A DNA stretch of 64,000 nucleotides from Kitasatospora sp. NBC_01246 (GTDB lineage: Bacteria; Actinomycetota; Actinomycetes; Streptomycetales; Streptomycetaceae), in the NCBI RefSeq assembly GCF_036226505.1, contig NZ_CP108484.1:2976001-3040000 (forward strand), given 5' to 3'. Under the pieces are notes generated by a model. That model saw only the letters and a list, made by a program, of their open reading frames with translations. It was not told where the DNA came from and did not search any database. Below, piece by piece: positions 10,904-20,116 of this stretch. The translations under genes were made by a program, and so were the position numbers. Each line of letters opens with the position of its first letter. Positions within the stretch are counted from its first letter, which is position 1.

Positions 10904-11827
10904 TCACGGCCGCCGGCGGGGCGGCACGGGCACCCGGGCGAGGTCCTCGGCGAGCACGACGGTGCCGTCGAAGTGCTTGCGGGCGTCGGCGAGGTGCTGG
11001 CCGAGGTCCGGGTAGCGCTGCGAGAAGTGGGTCAGCACCAGGGTGCCCGCGCCGGCCTCGGCGGCGACCTTGCCGGCCTGGCCAGCGGTGAGGTGGCCGT
11101 GCTCCTCGGCGAGCCGGGTGTCGGCGTCGGTGAAGGTGGACTCGATGACCAGCAGGTCGGCGCCCTCGGCGAGTTCGTGGACGCCCTCGCAGAGCCGGGT
11201 GTCCATCACGAAGGCGAACCGCTGGCCCCGGCGGAACTCGCTGACCTCGTCGAGGGTGACCCGCCGGCCGCCCGACTCGATCGCTCCCCGGTGCTGGAGC
11301 CGGCCGACGTCCGGGCCGGCGATGCCGAGCGCGGCCAGCCGCTCGGGCACCAGCCGGCGGCCGTCCGGCTCGGTGAGCCGGTAGCCGAAGGACTCGACGG
11401 GGTGCGAGAGCCGGACGGCGTCCAGCGCGAAGCGGGCGCCGGGCGCCGGCAGCGGCCCCGGCCCGTCGATCGGGCGGGGGCGCAGCACGGCGGTCTCGTG
11501 GAACGCGGTGGCGTGCCGCAGCCGCTCGAAGTAGACCTCCCCGGAGGCCGGGAAGTAGATGTCCACCGGGTGCGGGACGCGGTCCAGGTTGATCCGCTGG
11601 ATCACCCCGGCGAGGCCCAGGCTGTGGTCGCCGTGGAAGTGGGTGACCGCGATCCGGGTGATCTGGGTGGCGGAGACCCCGGCGTGCAGCATCTGGCGCT
11701 GGGTGCCCTCGCCGGGGTCGAACAGCAGGCCCTCGCCGTCCCAGCGCAGCAGGTAGCCGTTGTGGTTGCGGTGCCGGGTCGGGACCTGGCTGGCCGTGCC
11801 GAGGACGACGAGTTCGCGCTGTGACAC
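10904..11827 (-). CDS. rnz: Ribonuclease Z (tRNA 3' endonuclease)
   Basis: A 307-residue metallo-beta-lactamase-fold nuclease that cuts the 3' trailer from tRNA precursors. The zinc motif is [13 protein letters not shown], with the later VLTHFSQRY and IESTF segments supplying more ligands. The start is a GTG at 11827 ([10 protein letters not shown]), only 5 nt after the HIT gene stop, so it is translationally coupled to that gene. The 226-nt gap before phoH holds no gene. Confidence 0.93.
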   Translation of the reverse strand: MSQRELVVLGTASQVPTRHRNHNGYLLRWDGEGLLFDPGEGTQRQMLHAGVSATQITRIAVTHFHGDHSLGLAGVIQRINLDRVPHPVDIYFPASGEVYFERLRHATAFHETAVLRPRPIDGPGPLPAPGARFALDAVRLSHPVESFGYRLTEPDGRRLVPERLAALGIAGPDVGRLQHRGAIESGGRRVTLDEVSEFRRGQRFAFVMDTRLCEGVHELAEGADLLVIESTFTDADTRLAEEHGHLTAGQAGKVAAEAGAGTLVLTHFSQRYPDLGQHLADARKHFDGTVVLAEDLARVPVPPRRRP

Positions 11828-11832
11828 GTCGT

Positions 11833-12186
11833 TCAGACCATGCGCTCGTTCATCGGCATGCCGCCGAGCACGTGGACGTGGGCGTGGAAGACGGTCTGGC
11901 CCGCGCCCGCGCCGGTGTTGAAGATCAGCCGGTAGTCGTCGAGGCCCTCGTCCCGGGCGACCTCGCCGGCCTCGGCGAGCAGCTCGCCGGCGATCCGCGG
12001 CTCGGCGGCGGCCAGCGCGGCGGCGTTCGGGTAGTGGGCGTGCGGGATGACCAGGACGTGGGTCGGAGCCTTCGGGGCGATGTCCCGGAAGGCGAGGACG
12101 CGCTCGGTCTTGCGCACCACGGTGGCCGGGATCTCGCCCGCCACGATCTTGCAGAACAGGCAGTCGGACTGCGGCTCGCCGGCCAT
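11833..12186 (-). CDS. HIT family nucleotide-binding protein
   Basis: A 117-residue protein with the histidine triad HAHVHVLGG near the C-terminus and the N-terminal zinc pair CLFCKI. HIT (HINT-type) proteins hydrolyse nucleoside phosphoramidates or related AMP conjugates. The start is the ATG at 12186 ([11 protein letters not shown]); the longer frame upstream is low-complexity. It forms a two-gene unit with rnz. Confidence 0.93.
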   Translation of the reverse strand: MAGEPQSDCLFCKIVAGEIPATVVRKTERVLAFRDIAPKAPTHVLVIPHAHYPNAAALAAAEPRIAGELLAEAGEVARDEGLDDYRLIFNTGAGAGQTVFHAHVHVLGGMPMNERMV

Positions 12187-12318
12187 CGGGGTCTCCTCGC
12201 GGTGTCGCACGGTGTCGGTCGGGGCGTACGGCCGCATGCTAGCCGAGCGGCCCGGTCGCCTGCTGGCAGTCGCGCCCGCCCCCGCGGACCCGCCGCCCGC
12301 GGGGGGCGTACGGCCCGC

Positions 12319-12350
12319 GGGGGTGCCCGGGCAGCTGCCCGGGCACCCCC
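12319..12350 (-). terminator. Terminator after the tricorn-like protease gene
   Basis: A perfect 32-bp palindrome made of GGGGGTGCCCGGGCAG and its complement begins 19 nt past the stop of the tricorn-like gene. It is a strong GC hairpin without a T-tract. Confidence 0.7.
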
Positions 12351-12368
12351 GCCGGACCTGCGCCCCTC

Positions 12369-15300
12369 CTACCCGGCGTCCTGCCCGGCGCCGTCCCCGC
12401 TCTCCTGCCCCGCGCCCCGCGGGGCGTCCGGCGCCGGGCCCTGCTCCCAGGGCAGCGGCGGCGGCGTGCTGCCCGGGGTCTCGGTCAGCGCCGCCAGGGC
12501 GATCCGGACGCCCTCGGCGAGCTGCGGGTCCTCCCCCGCGGCCCACTGGTGCGGCGCGACCGGCACCTCAACGTCCGGGTCGACGCCGTGGTTCTCCACG
12601 CCCCAGCCGTAGCCCTCCAGCCAGAACGCGTACTTCGGCTGGGTGACCAGGGTGCCGTCCACCAGGCTGTACTTGCTGTCGATGCCGATCACGCCGCCCC
12701 AGGTCCTCGTCCCGACCACCGGGCCGAGCTTCAGCGCCTGGATGGCGGCGTTGACGATGTCGCCGTCCGAGCCGGAGAACTCGTCGGCCAGCGCGACGAT
12801 CGGCCCGCGCGGCGCGTCACCGGGGTAGGGCACCGGGTTGGCGAGGTCGCGGGCGACCGTCCAGCCGACGATCCGCCGGGCCAGCTTCTCGATCACCAGC
12901 TGCGAGGTGTGGCCGCCGCGGTTCTCCCGGATGTCGACGATCACGCCCTCCCGGGCCATCTCCGACCGCAGGTCGCGGTGGATCTGGGCCCAGCCGGTGC
13001 TCTGCATGTCGGGGATGTGCAGGTAGCCGAGCCGCCCGCCGGACAGCTCCCGGACGGCGGCCCGCCGCCCGGCCACCCAGTCGTGGTAGCGCAGCGGCTC
13101 GTCGTCGGCGAGCGGGACGACCACCGGGTACCGGCGGTCGGTGCCGTCCTTGCCGGCCACGGTCAGCTCGACCGGTTGTCCGGCGGTGCCGGCCAGCAGC
13201 GGGGCCGGGCCGGCGGTCGCGTCCACCGGGCGGCCGTTGACGGCCAGCACCGCGTCGCCCGGGCGGACGGCGGCGCCCGGCGCGGCCAGCGGCGAGCGGG
13301 CCCGCGGGTCCGAGGACTCGCCGGGCAGGATCCGGGCGATCCGCCAGACCTCGCCGTCCTTGACCAGGTCGGCGCCGAGCTTGCCCTGCCGGCGGGCGGC
13401 CTCGGTGTGGATGCCGTAGGGCTGCACGTAGGCGTGCGAGGTGCCCAGCTCGCCGTGCACCTCCCAGAGCAGGTCGACCAGGTCGTCGTGCGAGCCGAGC
13501 CGCTCCACCAGCGGCCGGTAGCGGTCGAGGATCTCGGCCCAGGGCAGGCCGCCGAGGTCCGGGCGCCAGAAGTTGTCGCGCATCAGGCGGCCGTTCTCGT
13601 CGTACATCTGCCGCCACTCGGCGGCCGGGTCGACGGTCACCCGCAGCCGGTGCAGGTCGACGTCGATCTCGTCGTCGTCGCCCGCCGCCTTGTGGTCCGC
13701 CGGGACGATCCGCAGCTCGCCCTCGTCCAGCACGGCGACCCGGGTGCCGTCGCCGCTGACCGCGAACTCGTCGAGCCCGTCGACCAGTTGCTCGACCCGG
13801 CGCTTGCGCAGGTCGAACCGCTCCAGAGTGGGGCGCGGCTGCTCGTCCTCCGGCGTGGCCGCGTCGTCGCCGAGCTCGCCGGTGAGCGGGATCCGCGTCC
13901 AGAGCACGCCGTCCTTGGCGGCCGCCAGCTCGCCGAACCGGCCGCCCTCGACCGGGAAGGGGATGATCCGGTCGGCGATCCCGTCCAGGTCGACCCGGGT
14001 GGCGGGCGGGGCGTCGGCCGCCCCCTCCTCGCCGTCCGCCTTCTTGCCCTTGGGCTCGTCGTCCTCCCCGCCGGCCGGCCGCCCGGCCCGGCGCGGGCCG
14101 AACGGGGAAGGGGTGTCGGCGGCCAGGGTGACCAGGTACGGGCGGCAGCCGTTGGGGAACGACAGGTCGAAGACGTGCGAGTCGTAGACCGGGTCGAAGT
14201 TGCGCACCGAGAGGAAGGCCAGGTGGCGGCCGTCGGCGGTGAAGGCCGGCGAGGTGTCGATGAAGCGCGCCGGGGTGACCTCGCCGACCGTGCGGGTGGC
14301 CAGGTTGGCCAGCACGATCTGGCGCAGCGACCAGGCCCCGAAGCCCGGGCTCGGCCGCGACCAGGCGAGCCAGGCGGAGTCCGGACTGAACGCCAGCCCG
14401 CTGACCTCGCCGTCCGTGCTGCGGTCCAGCTCGTGCACCGTCCCGTCGGCGAGCGACACCAGGAGGACCCGGCCGTCGTGCGCGCCGACCGCCGCCTGCT
14501 TGCCGTCCGGCGAGACCGCCAGCGCGCGGACCCGGCCCAGCTGTCCGCCGGCCAGCCGGCGGCGCTCCTCGCCGAGCACGGCGGGGGCGTACTCGACGGC
14601 GTCCTCGCCGTCGGCGTCGGTCACCCAGAGCACGCCCTGCGCACCGTCCTCGCCCGGCACCACGTGGGCCCGCCGGGCCCGGACGCCGGGCGTCTCGTCC
14701 AGCACCCGGGCGGGGCCCTCCCGGTGCGGCAGCCAGTGCACGCTGCCGCGCACCACCACGGCGCCGGCCCGGCCGGTGCGGTCGGGGGCGGCGCTCTCCA
14801 GCCAGTGCGCGGCCGGCACCGGGCGGGGCCGCCGGCCGGCCCGGGGGCCGGACGGCCGGACGTCCAGCCGGCGCGGCTCGGCGCCGTCGAGGTCGTCCAG
14901 CAGCCAGAGGTCACCGGCCCGGTGCCAGATCACCCGGGTGCCGTCGCTGGTCGCGCCGCGGGCGTAGAAGCCCTCCGGGGAGGTGGTGTGGCGGCGCAGG
15001 CCGCTGCCGTCGGGGAGGCTGGAGTAGAGCTCGCCGACGCCCTCGTGGTCGGCCAGGAAGGCGATCCGGGCGCCGCCGGGCGCGTCGACCCAGAGCGGCG
15101 CCTCGATGTGCCCGTCCAGCTCCTCGTGGACGCGGGCGAACCGCTCGGCGCCGATCCAGAGCTTGCCGACCCGGCCGCCCCGGTAGCGCTTCCACCGCGC
15201 GGGCTCCGCACCGGCCGCCGAGAGCAGCAGCACCCGGTCGCCGCCCGGCTCGTACGCCACGCCGCCGACCGGCCCGTACGGCAGCCGCCGCGGCTCGCCG

Positions 15301-15689
15301 CCGTCCAGCGGTACGGCGTGGGCCCAGGTGCGGCGCAGGGTGGCCTGTCCGGCGGAGGTGGTGGCGACCGGGCTGCCGTCGGCCGTCCAGCCCTGCAGCT
15401 GCGTCTGGTCGCTGCCCCAGTACGTCAGCCGCCGGGACGGCCCGCCGTCCACCGGCGCGACGTGCACCTCGGGCGCGCCGTCCCGGGTGGAGACGAAGGC
15501 GATGTGCCGGCCGTCCGGCGAGAAGCGCGGGCGGCGGACCGGGACGTGATCGGCCGTCAGCCGCCAGGGCCGGCCGCCGTCCAGCGGGGCGAGCCAGACG
15601 TCGTTCTCCGCGACGAAGGTGATCAGGTCACCGTGCAGGTGCGGATGGCGCAGGTAGGCGCCGGCAGGGGTGCTCGGGGATTCGCTCAC
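12369..15689 (-). CDS. Tricorn-like protease (S41 family)
   Basis: A 1106-residue protein. The first part has beta-propeller repeats of the WD40/TolB type (RFSPDGRHIAFVSTRDG, GLAFSPDSAWLAWSRP), the middle holds a second propeller plus a charged insertion, then a PDZ domain (about 800-880) and the catalytic S41 core with Ser near 970 in ADEFSGSDGD. Tricorn is a cytosolic peptidase that degrades oligopeptides from the proteasome or Clp; no signal peptide is present, in line with that. The start is a GTG at 15689 (MSESPSTPAGAYLRH). Confidence 0.92.
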   Translation of the reverse strand: MSESPSTPAGAYLRHPHLHGDLITFVAENDVWLAPLDGGRPWRLTADHVPVRRPRFSPDGRHIAFVSTRDGAPEVHVAPVDGGPSRRLTYWGSDQTQLQGWTADGSPVATTSAGQATLRRTWAHAVPLDGGEPRRLPYGPVGGVAYEPGGDRVLLLSAAGAEPARWKRYRGGRVGKLWIGAERFARVHEELDGHIEAPLWVDAPGGARIAFLADHEGVGELYSSLPDGSGLRRHTTSPEGFYARGATSDGTRVIWHRAGDLWLLDDLDGAEPRRLDVRPSGPRAGRRPRPVPAAHWLESAAPDRTGRAGAVVVRGSVHWLPHREGPARVLDETPGVRARRAHVVPGEDGAQGVLWVTDADGEDAVEYAPAVLGEERRRLAGGQLGRVRALAVSPDGKQAAVGAHDGRVLLVSLADGTVHELDRSTDGEVSGLAFSPDSAWLAWSRPSPGFGAWSLRQIVLANLATRTVGEVTPARFIDTSPAFTADGRHLAFLSVRNFDPVYDSHVFDLSFPNGCRPYLVTLAADTPSPFGPRRAGRPAGGEDDEPKGKKADGEEGAADAPPATRVDLDGIADRIIPFPVEGGRFGELAAAKDGVLWTRIPLTGELGDDAATPEDEQPRPTLERFDLRKRRVEQLVDGLDEFAVSGDGTRVAVLDEGELRIVPADHKAAGDDDEIDVDLHRLRVTVDPAAEWRQMYDENGRLMRDNFWRPDLGGLPWAEILDRYRPLVERLGSHDDLVDLLWEVHGELGTSHAYVQPYGIHTEAARRQGKLGADLVKDGEVWRIARILPGESSDPRARSPLAAPGAAVRPGDAVLAVNGRPVDATAGPAPLLAGTAGQPVELTVAGKDGTDRRYPVVVPLADDEPLRYHDWVAGRRAAVRELSGGRLGYLHIPDMQSTGWAQIHRDLRSEMAREGVIVDIRENRGGHTSQLVIEKLARRIVGWTVARDLANPVPYPGDAPRGPIVALADEFSGSDGDIVNAAIQALKLGPVVGTRTWGGVIGIDSKYSLVDGTLVTQPKYAFWLEGYGWGVENHGVDPDVEVPVAPHQWAAGEDPQLAEGVRIALAALTETPGSTPPPLPWEQGPAPDAPRGAGQESGDGAGQDAG

Positions 15690-15750
15690 AGCCGCACCCT
15701 ACGCACCCGCCGGGGCGGCGCGCCTCCGGTTTCGCGCAGGCCGCCCCCTA

Positions 15751-15795
15751 CGGGGGACGAACCGCCGGGGAACGAACCACCGGGGGACGAACGGT
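15751..15795. repeat. Three tandem 15-bp repeats
   Basis: Units CGGGGGACGAACCGC, CGGGGAACGAACCAC and CGGGGGACGAACGGT lie head to tail between the rsmE stop and the tricorn start. Because the gap also carries any promoter of the tricorn gene, the repeats could be binding sites, or simply slippage products. Confidence 0.75.
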
Positions 15796-15815
15796 CCGTG
15801 CGGCGACCGGCCCGC

Positions 15816-16565
15816 TCAGCCCCAGCGGCCGGTGCGGCCCAGCAGCAGGGCGCCGGCGGCCACTCCCGCGGTCGAGGTGCGCAGCACCGAGGACCCGAGC
15901 CGGTACGGCCTGGCACCGGCCTCGGCGAAGGCGGCCAGCTCCTCCGGGGAGACCCCGCCCTCGGGGCCGACCACCAGCACGATGTCCCCGCCGCCGGGCA
16001 GCGCGGCGCCGGCCAGCGGCTCGGCGCCGTCCTCGTGCAGCACCGCGGCGAGCGCGGCCCCGGCCAGGACGGACGCCAGCTGGCGGGTGGTGGCGAGTTC
16101 GCGGACCTCGGGGAAGCGCAGCCGGCGGGACTGCTTGCCCGCCTCGCGGGCGGTGGAGCGCCACTTCGCGAGCGCCTTGGCACCGCGCTCGCCCTTCCAC
16201 TGGGTGATGCAGCGGGAGGCGGCCCAGGGGATCACCACGTCCACGCCGACCTCGGTCATGGTCTCCACCGCCAGCTCGCCGCGGTCGCCCTTGGGCAGCG
16301 CCTGGACGACGACGATCCGCGGCGCCGGCTCGGCCTCCCGGCGGACCCCGGCGACCGTCACCTCGACGGCGTCCTTGCCGTGCACGGCCGTGACGGTGCC
16401 GTCGGCGCCCAGGCCGAGCCCGTCGGCCAGGGTCACCGCCTCGCCCGGCTCCAGCCGCTTCACGGCGGCGGCGTGCCGCCCCTCCGGGCCGTCCAGCCGG
16501 ACCACCGCGCCGGGGGCGGCGGAGGCGAGCTGCGCGGTCTCGACGACGAACACGGGCGCGGTCAT
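15816..16565 (-). CDS. rsmE: 16S rRNA (uracil-1498-N3)-methyltransferase RsmE
   Basis: A 249-residue SPOUT-class methyltransferase with an N-terminal PUA-like domain (GPEGRHAAAVKRLEPGE). The C-terminal trefoil knot contains VVGPEGGVSPEELAAF and LGSSVLRTSTAGVAA, which bind SAM. It methylates U1498 of 16S rRNA. The start is the ATG at 16565, with AGGAA 6 nt upstream. It lies 90 nt downstream of dnaJ2 and probably belongs to the hrcA-dnaJ2 transcript, as in many actinobacteria. Confidence 0.95.
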   Translation of the reverse strand: MTAPVFVVETAQLASAAPGAVVRLDGPEGRHAAAVKRLEPGEAVTLADGLGLGADGTVTAVHGKDAVEVTVAGVRREAEPAPRIVVVQALPKGDRGELAVETMTEVGVDVVIPWAASRCITQWKGERGAKALAKWRSTAREAGKQSRRLRFPEVRELATTRQLASVLAGAALAAVLHEDGAEPLAGAALPGGGDIVLVVGPEGGVSPEELAAFAEAGARPYRLGSSVLRTSTAGVAAGALLLGRTGRWG

Positions 16566-16655
16566 GGCGGTTCCTGGAGTGGGGGTGGGGGGACGGACGG
16601 GGGAACGACGGCGCCCGGTGACCCGCCGGGAGCGGGGCACCGGGCGCCGGTACGG

Positions 16656-17795
16656 TCAGCGGCCGTTGAAGGCGTCCTTCAGCCGGGAGAACAGCCCCTG
16701 CTGGCCCGGCGCGAACTGGCCGGAGGGCCGCTCCTCGCCGCGCAGCACCGCGAGCCGGCGCAGCAGGTCCTCCTGCTCGGGGTCGAGCTTGGTGGGCGTC
16801 TGCACCTCGACGTGCACTATCAAGTCGCCCCGGCCGCCGCCGCGCAGATGGGTGATGCCGCGGGCGTGCAGCGGGATCGACTGGCCGGACTGGGTGCCGG
16901 GCCGGATGTCGACCTCCTCCAGCCCGTCCAGGGTCTGCAGCGGCACCTGGGTGCCGAGCGAGGCGGCCGTCATCGGGATGGTGACCGTGCAGTGCAGGTC
17001 GTCGCCGCGGCGCTGGAAGGTCGGGTGGGTGCTCTCGGCGATCTCGACGTAGAGGTCGCCGGCCGGGCCGCCGCCGGGGCCGACCTCGCCCTCGCCGGCC
17101 AGCTGGATCCGGGTGCCGTTGTCGACACCGGCCGGGATCTTCACGGTCAGGGTGCGGCGGGCCCGCACGCGGCCGTCACCGGCGCACTCCGGGCACGGGG
17201 TCGGCACGACGGTGCCGAAGCCCTGGCACTGCGGGCAGGGCCGGGAGGTCATGACCTGGCCCAGGAAGGACCGGGTGACCTGGGAGACCTCGCCCTTGCC
17301 GCGACACATGTCACAGGTCTGCGCGGAGGTGCCGGGGGCGGCGCCCTCGCCGCTGCACGTGGTGCAGGTGACGGCGGTGTCGACCTGGAGTTCCTTGGTG
17401 GTGCCGAACGCGGCCTCCTCCAGGGTGATCTCCAGCCGGATCATGGCGTCCTGGCCGCGCCGGGTGCGCGAGCGCGGGCCGCGCTGACCGGCGGCCGCGC
17501 CGAAGAACGCGTCCATGATGTCGGAGAAGCCGAACCCGGCCGCGCCCGCGCCGAAGCCGCCCGCGCCTCCGCCGTTGGGCGAGAGGGGATCCCCGCCGAG
17601 GTCGTAGACCTGCCGCTTCTGCGGGTCGGAGAGGACCTCGTAGGCGGCGTTGATCTCCTTGAACCGCTCCTGCGTCTTCGGGTCGGGGTTGACGTCCGGG
17701 TGCAGTTCGCGCGCCAGGCGCCGGAACGCCTTCTTGATCTCGTCCTGCCCCGCATCCCGTCGGACGCCGAGTACCGCGTAGTAGTCCGTGGCCAC
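16656..17795 (-). CDS. dnaJ2: Chaperone DnaJ (DnaJ2, HrcA-linked copy)
   Basis: A 379-residue type I J-protein. The J domain (1-70) has the HPD triplet (ELHPDVNPD), followed by a Gly-rich linker, then four zinc-finger repeats CTTCSGEG, CDMCRGKG, CPQCQGFG and CPECAGDG, and the substrate-binding C-terminal domains. It stimulates DnaK ATPase. I take the GTG at 17795 (MATDYYAVLGV) as start; a TTG one codon earlier is less likely. It lies 76 nt after hrcA, separated by a strong hairpin. Confidence 0.95.
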   Translation of the reverse strand: MATDYYAVLGVRRDAGQDEIKKAFRRLARELHPDVNPDPKTQERFKEINAAYEVLSDPQKRQVYDLGGDPLSPNGGGAGGFGAGAAGFGFSDIMDAFFGAAAGQRGPRSRTRRGQDAMIRLEITLEEAAFGTTKELQVDTAVTCTTCSGEGAAPGTSAQTCDMCRGKGEVSQVTRSFLGQVMTSRPCPQCQGFGTVVPTPCPECAGDGRVRARRTLTVKIPAGVDNGTRIQLAGEGEVGPGGGPAGDLYVEIAESTHPTFQRRGDDLHCTVTIPMTAASLGTQVPLQTLDGLEEVDIRPGTQSGQSIPLHARGITHLRGGGRGDLIVHVEVQTPTKLDPEQEDLLRRLAVLRGEERPSGQFAPGQQGLFSRLKDAFNGR

Positions 17796-17839
17796 CAAAT
17801 GCTCCGCTTGTTCCGCCTGTAGAAGTGCTTGCGACTGGT

Positions 17840-17865
17840 ACCGGTGTCACCTGTGTGACACCGGT
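17840..17865 (-). promoter_or_regulatory. 11-bp-stem hairpin between hrcA and dnaJ2
   Basis: ACCGGTGTCAC and its exact complement flank the loop CTGT. The hairpin starts 6 nt after the hrcA stop. It could reduce read-through, block exonuclease decay or be a processing site that sets the HrcA:DnaJ2 ratio. Confidence 0.6.
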
Positions 17866-17871
17866 CGTTCC

Positions 17872-18906
17872 CTACGACTCGGCCAGGATCTGGCCCACGT
17901 ACCGTGCCACCGCTCGCACCGCCCCCATTGTGCCCGGATAGTCCATCCGGGTCGGACCGATCACACCCAGTTTGGCCACGCTCTCGTCGCCCGAACCGTA
18001 ACCGACCGAGACGACCGAGGTGGAATTGAGCCCTTCGTACGCGTTCTCCCGGCCGATCCGGACCGTCATCCCGGCGTCCGCCGTCTCACCCAGGAGGCGC
18101 AGCAGGACGACCTGCTCCTCCAGCGCCTCCAGCACCGGCTGGATGGTGAGCGGGAAGTCGTGGCCGAAGCGGGTCAGGTTGGCCGTGCCGGCCAACATGA
18201 TCCGCTCCTCGTTCTGCTCGGCGAGCGCCTCGAAGAGCGTCGCCAGGACGATGGTGACGGCCGGCCGGTCCACCGCCTCGAACATCGCCGGGAGCTCGTC
18301 CAGCAGCCCCGGCACGTCGGGCAGCCGCACGCCGACGGCCCTCGTGTTGATCTTGGCACGGAGGTCCGCGAGGACCACCTCGCCGACCGGACCCGGGCAG
18401 TCGACCATCCGCTGCTCGACCCGGCCGGTGTTGGTGATCAGGACCAGCATGACCTTGGCCGGAGCGAGCGCGACCAGCTCGATGTGGCGCACCGTGGAGC
18501 GGGAGAGCGAGGGGTACTGGACCACCGCCACCTGCCGGGTGAGCTGGGCGAGCAGCCGGACCGTGCGGGCGACCACGTCGTCCAGGTCCACCGCGCCGTC
18601 CAGGAAGTGCCGGATCGCCCGCCGCTCGGGTGCGCTCATCGGCTTGACCTCGGCGAGCCGGTCGACGAAGAGGCGGTACCCCTTGTCGGTGGGGATCCGC
18701 CCGGCGCTGGTGTGCGGCTGGTGGATGAAGCCGTCCTCCTCCAGCGCGGCCATGTCGTTGCGGACGGTGGCCGGGGAGACCCCGAGGTTGTGGCGTTCGA
18801 CGAGAGCCTTGGAGCCGACCGGCTCCTCGGTGCCCACGTAGTCCTGGACGATGGCGCGGAGCACGGCGAGCTTGCGTTCGTCGAGCTGGCGGACCTCACC
18901 GGCCAT
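17872..18906 (-). CDS. hrcA: Heat-inducible transcription repressor HrcA
   Basis: A 344-residue repressor. The N-terminal winged helix contains [31 protein letters not shown], the HrcA hallmark. The rest is the GAF-like dimerisation domain with a central insertion. It binds CIRCE elements and represses groE-type heat-shock genes, its activity being restored by GroEL. The start is the ATG at 18906 ([11 protein letters not shown]) with GGGAGGTG upstream. A CIRCE element lies in its own promoter, so it is autorepressed. Confidence 0.96.
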   Translation of the reverse strand: MAGEVRQLDERKLAVLRAIVQDYVGTEEPVGSKALVERHNLGVSPATVRNDMAALEEDGFIHQPHTSAGRIPTDKGYRLFVDRLAEVKPMSAPERRAIRHFLDGAVDLDDVVARTVRLLAQLTRQVAVVQYPSLSRSTVRHIELVALAPAKVMLVLITNTGRVEQRMVDCPGPVGEVVLADLRAKINTRAVGVRLPDVPGLLDELPAMFEAVDRPAVTIVLATLFEALAEQNEERIMLAGTANLTRFGHDFPLTIQPVLEALEEQVVLLRLLGETADAGMTVRIGRENAYEGLNSTSVVSVGYGSGDESVAKLGVIGPTRMDYPGTMGAVRAVARYVGQILAES

Positions 18907-18992
18907 GGGGCACGCACCTCCCTCTTCGCACGTTGTCCGTGGTGACGTGTGTCGTTCCGGCATGGTGCGGTCCGCCGGGCGGACCGCGGCCT

Positions 18993-19019
18993 TTGGCACT
19001 CTGAACAGAGGAGTGCCAG
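18993..19019 (-). promoter_or_regulatory. CIRCE operator of hrcA-dnaJ2
   Basis: TTGGCACTC and GAGTGCCAG are separated by exactly 9 nt. This matches the CIRCE consensus (TTAGCACTC-N9-GAGTGCTAA) apart from one symmetrical position. It lies about 87 nt upstream of hrcA. Confidence 0.9.
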
Positions 19020-19032
19020 AACCGTACCTGCC

Positions 19033-19038
19033 AGTGTA
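19033..19038 (-). promoter_or_regulatory. Possible -10 box of the hrcA promoter
   Basis: TACACT on the minus strand lies 14 nt ahead of the CIRCE element, placing transcription start just before the operator so that bound HrcA would block initiation. The -35 is weak. Confidence 0.45.
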
Positions 19039-19166
19039 AGGCCCGGGTCCGACGGCAGGAACGGCACCGCCGGGGTGATCCTGCCCGCATCGCGCGGCGC
19101 GCGGGTGATGCCGCGGGACCGGCCGGGTGGCAGCATCGATAGCGAACGGCGAACGGAGGACCAGCG

Positions 19167-20087
19167 ATGTCGACCTCGGGCCAGCCCACCCGCTTCGCCC
19201 CGGACCGCGGCCTGACCGGCCGGATGGTCGGGACCATGTTCGTGATCGGGCTCCTGTACGTGGGTTTCACCGGCCTGCTGATCGCGCTGCTGCGCGGCGC
19301 CTGGCCACTGATCGTGCTGATCTCCGGCGGGCTGTTCGTGGCCCAGTTCTGGTTCAGCGACAAGATCACCGAACGGGCGATGGGCGCCCACCGGGTGACC
19401 CCGGAGCAGTACCCCCAGCTGCACGGCACCATCGACCGGCTCTGCGCCCTCGCCGACATGCCCAAACCCCGGGTGGCGGTCGCCGACAACGACATGCCGA
19501 ACGCCTTCGCGACCGGCCGCAACCCGCAGAACGCGGTGGTCTGCGTCACCACCGGGCTGCTGCGGCGGCTGGAACCGGAGGAACTGGAGGGCGTCCTGGC
19601 GCACGAGCTGTCGCACGTCGCCCACCGGGACGTCGCGGTGATGACCATCGCCGGCTTCCTCGGCGTACTGGCCGGCGCGATGACCCGGATCGCGATGTAC
19701 GGCGGCTTCATGGGCGGCGGCCGCAACAGCAACGACTCCAACGCCGCGATCGCCGCGCTGGTCATCCCGCTGGTGTCGGTGGTGGTGTACGCGATCAGCT
19801 TCCTGCTGACCCGGTTGCTCTCCCGCTACCGGGAACTGGCCGCCGACCGGGCCGCCGCCCAGCTCACCGGCCGGCCCAGCGCACTGGCCTCGGCGCTCAC
19901 CAAGGTGACCGGCCAGATCGCCGCGATCCCGACCAAGGACCTGCGGCAGGCCCAGCCGTACAACGCCTTCTACTTCGCCCCCGCGCTGAGCGCCCGGGAG
20001 GCCGCCTCGCAGCTGTTCTCCACCCACCCCTCGCTGGAGCAGCGGCTGGAGCAGCTGGCGAAGATCTCCACCCAGCTCGGCCGCTGA
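19167..20087 (+). CDS. htpX: Membrane zinc protease HtpX
   Basis: A 306-residue M48B protease. The zinc motif [10 protein letters not shown] is near residue 150, and the third-ligand region reads [11 protein letters not shown]. Two hydrophobic hairpins occur: [18 protein letters not shown] with [15 protein letters not shown] before the catalytic domain, and [17 protein letters not shown] after it. HtpX removes damaged membrane proteins on the cytosolic side. ATG at 19167 with GGAGGA 6 nt upstream. The next gene, 29 nt away, encodes PspAB, placing this copy in the envelope-stress system. Confidence 0.94.
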   Translation: MSTSGQPTRFAPDRGLTGRMVGTMFVIGLLYVGFTGLLIALLRGAWPLIVLISGGLFVAQFWFSDKITERAMGAHRVTPEQYPQLHGTIDRLCALADMPKPRVAVADNDMPNAFATGRNPQNAVVCVTTGLLRRLEPEELEGVLAHELSHVAHRDVAVMTIAGFLGVLAGAMTRIAMYGGFMGGGRNSNDSNAAIAALVIPLVSVVVYAISFLLTRLLSRYRELAADRAAAQLTGRPSALASALTKVTGQIAAIPTKDLRQAQPYNAFYFAPALSAREAASQLFSTHPSLEQRLEQLAKISTQLGR

Positions 20088-20116
20088 GCCGACGACACGC
20101 CCCGGAGGGGACCGCC

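Noticed and set aside
12549..17822. A single open frame of 1757 codons on the plus strand across the tricorn, rsmE and dnaJ2 genes
   Set aside because: It is antisense to three well-recognised genes, has no domain I recognise and is a by-product of high GC (few stop codons in the complementary frame).
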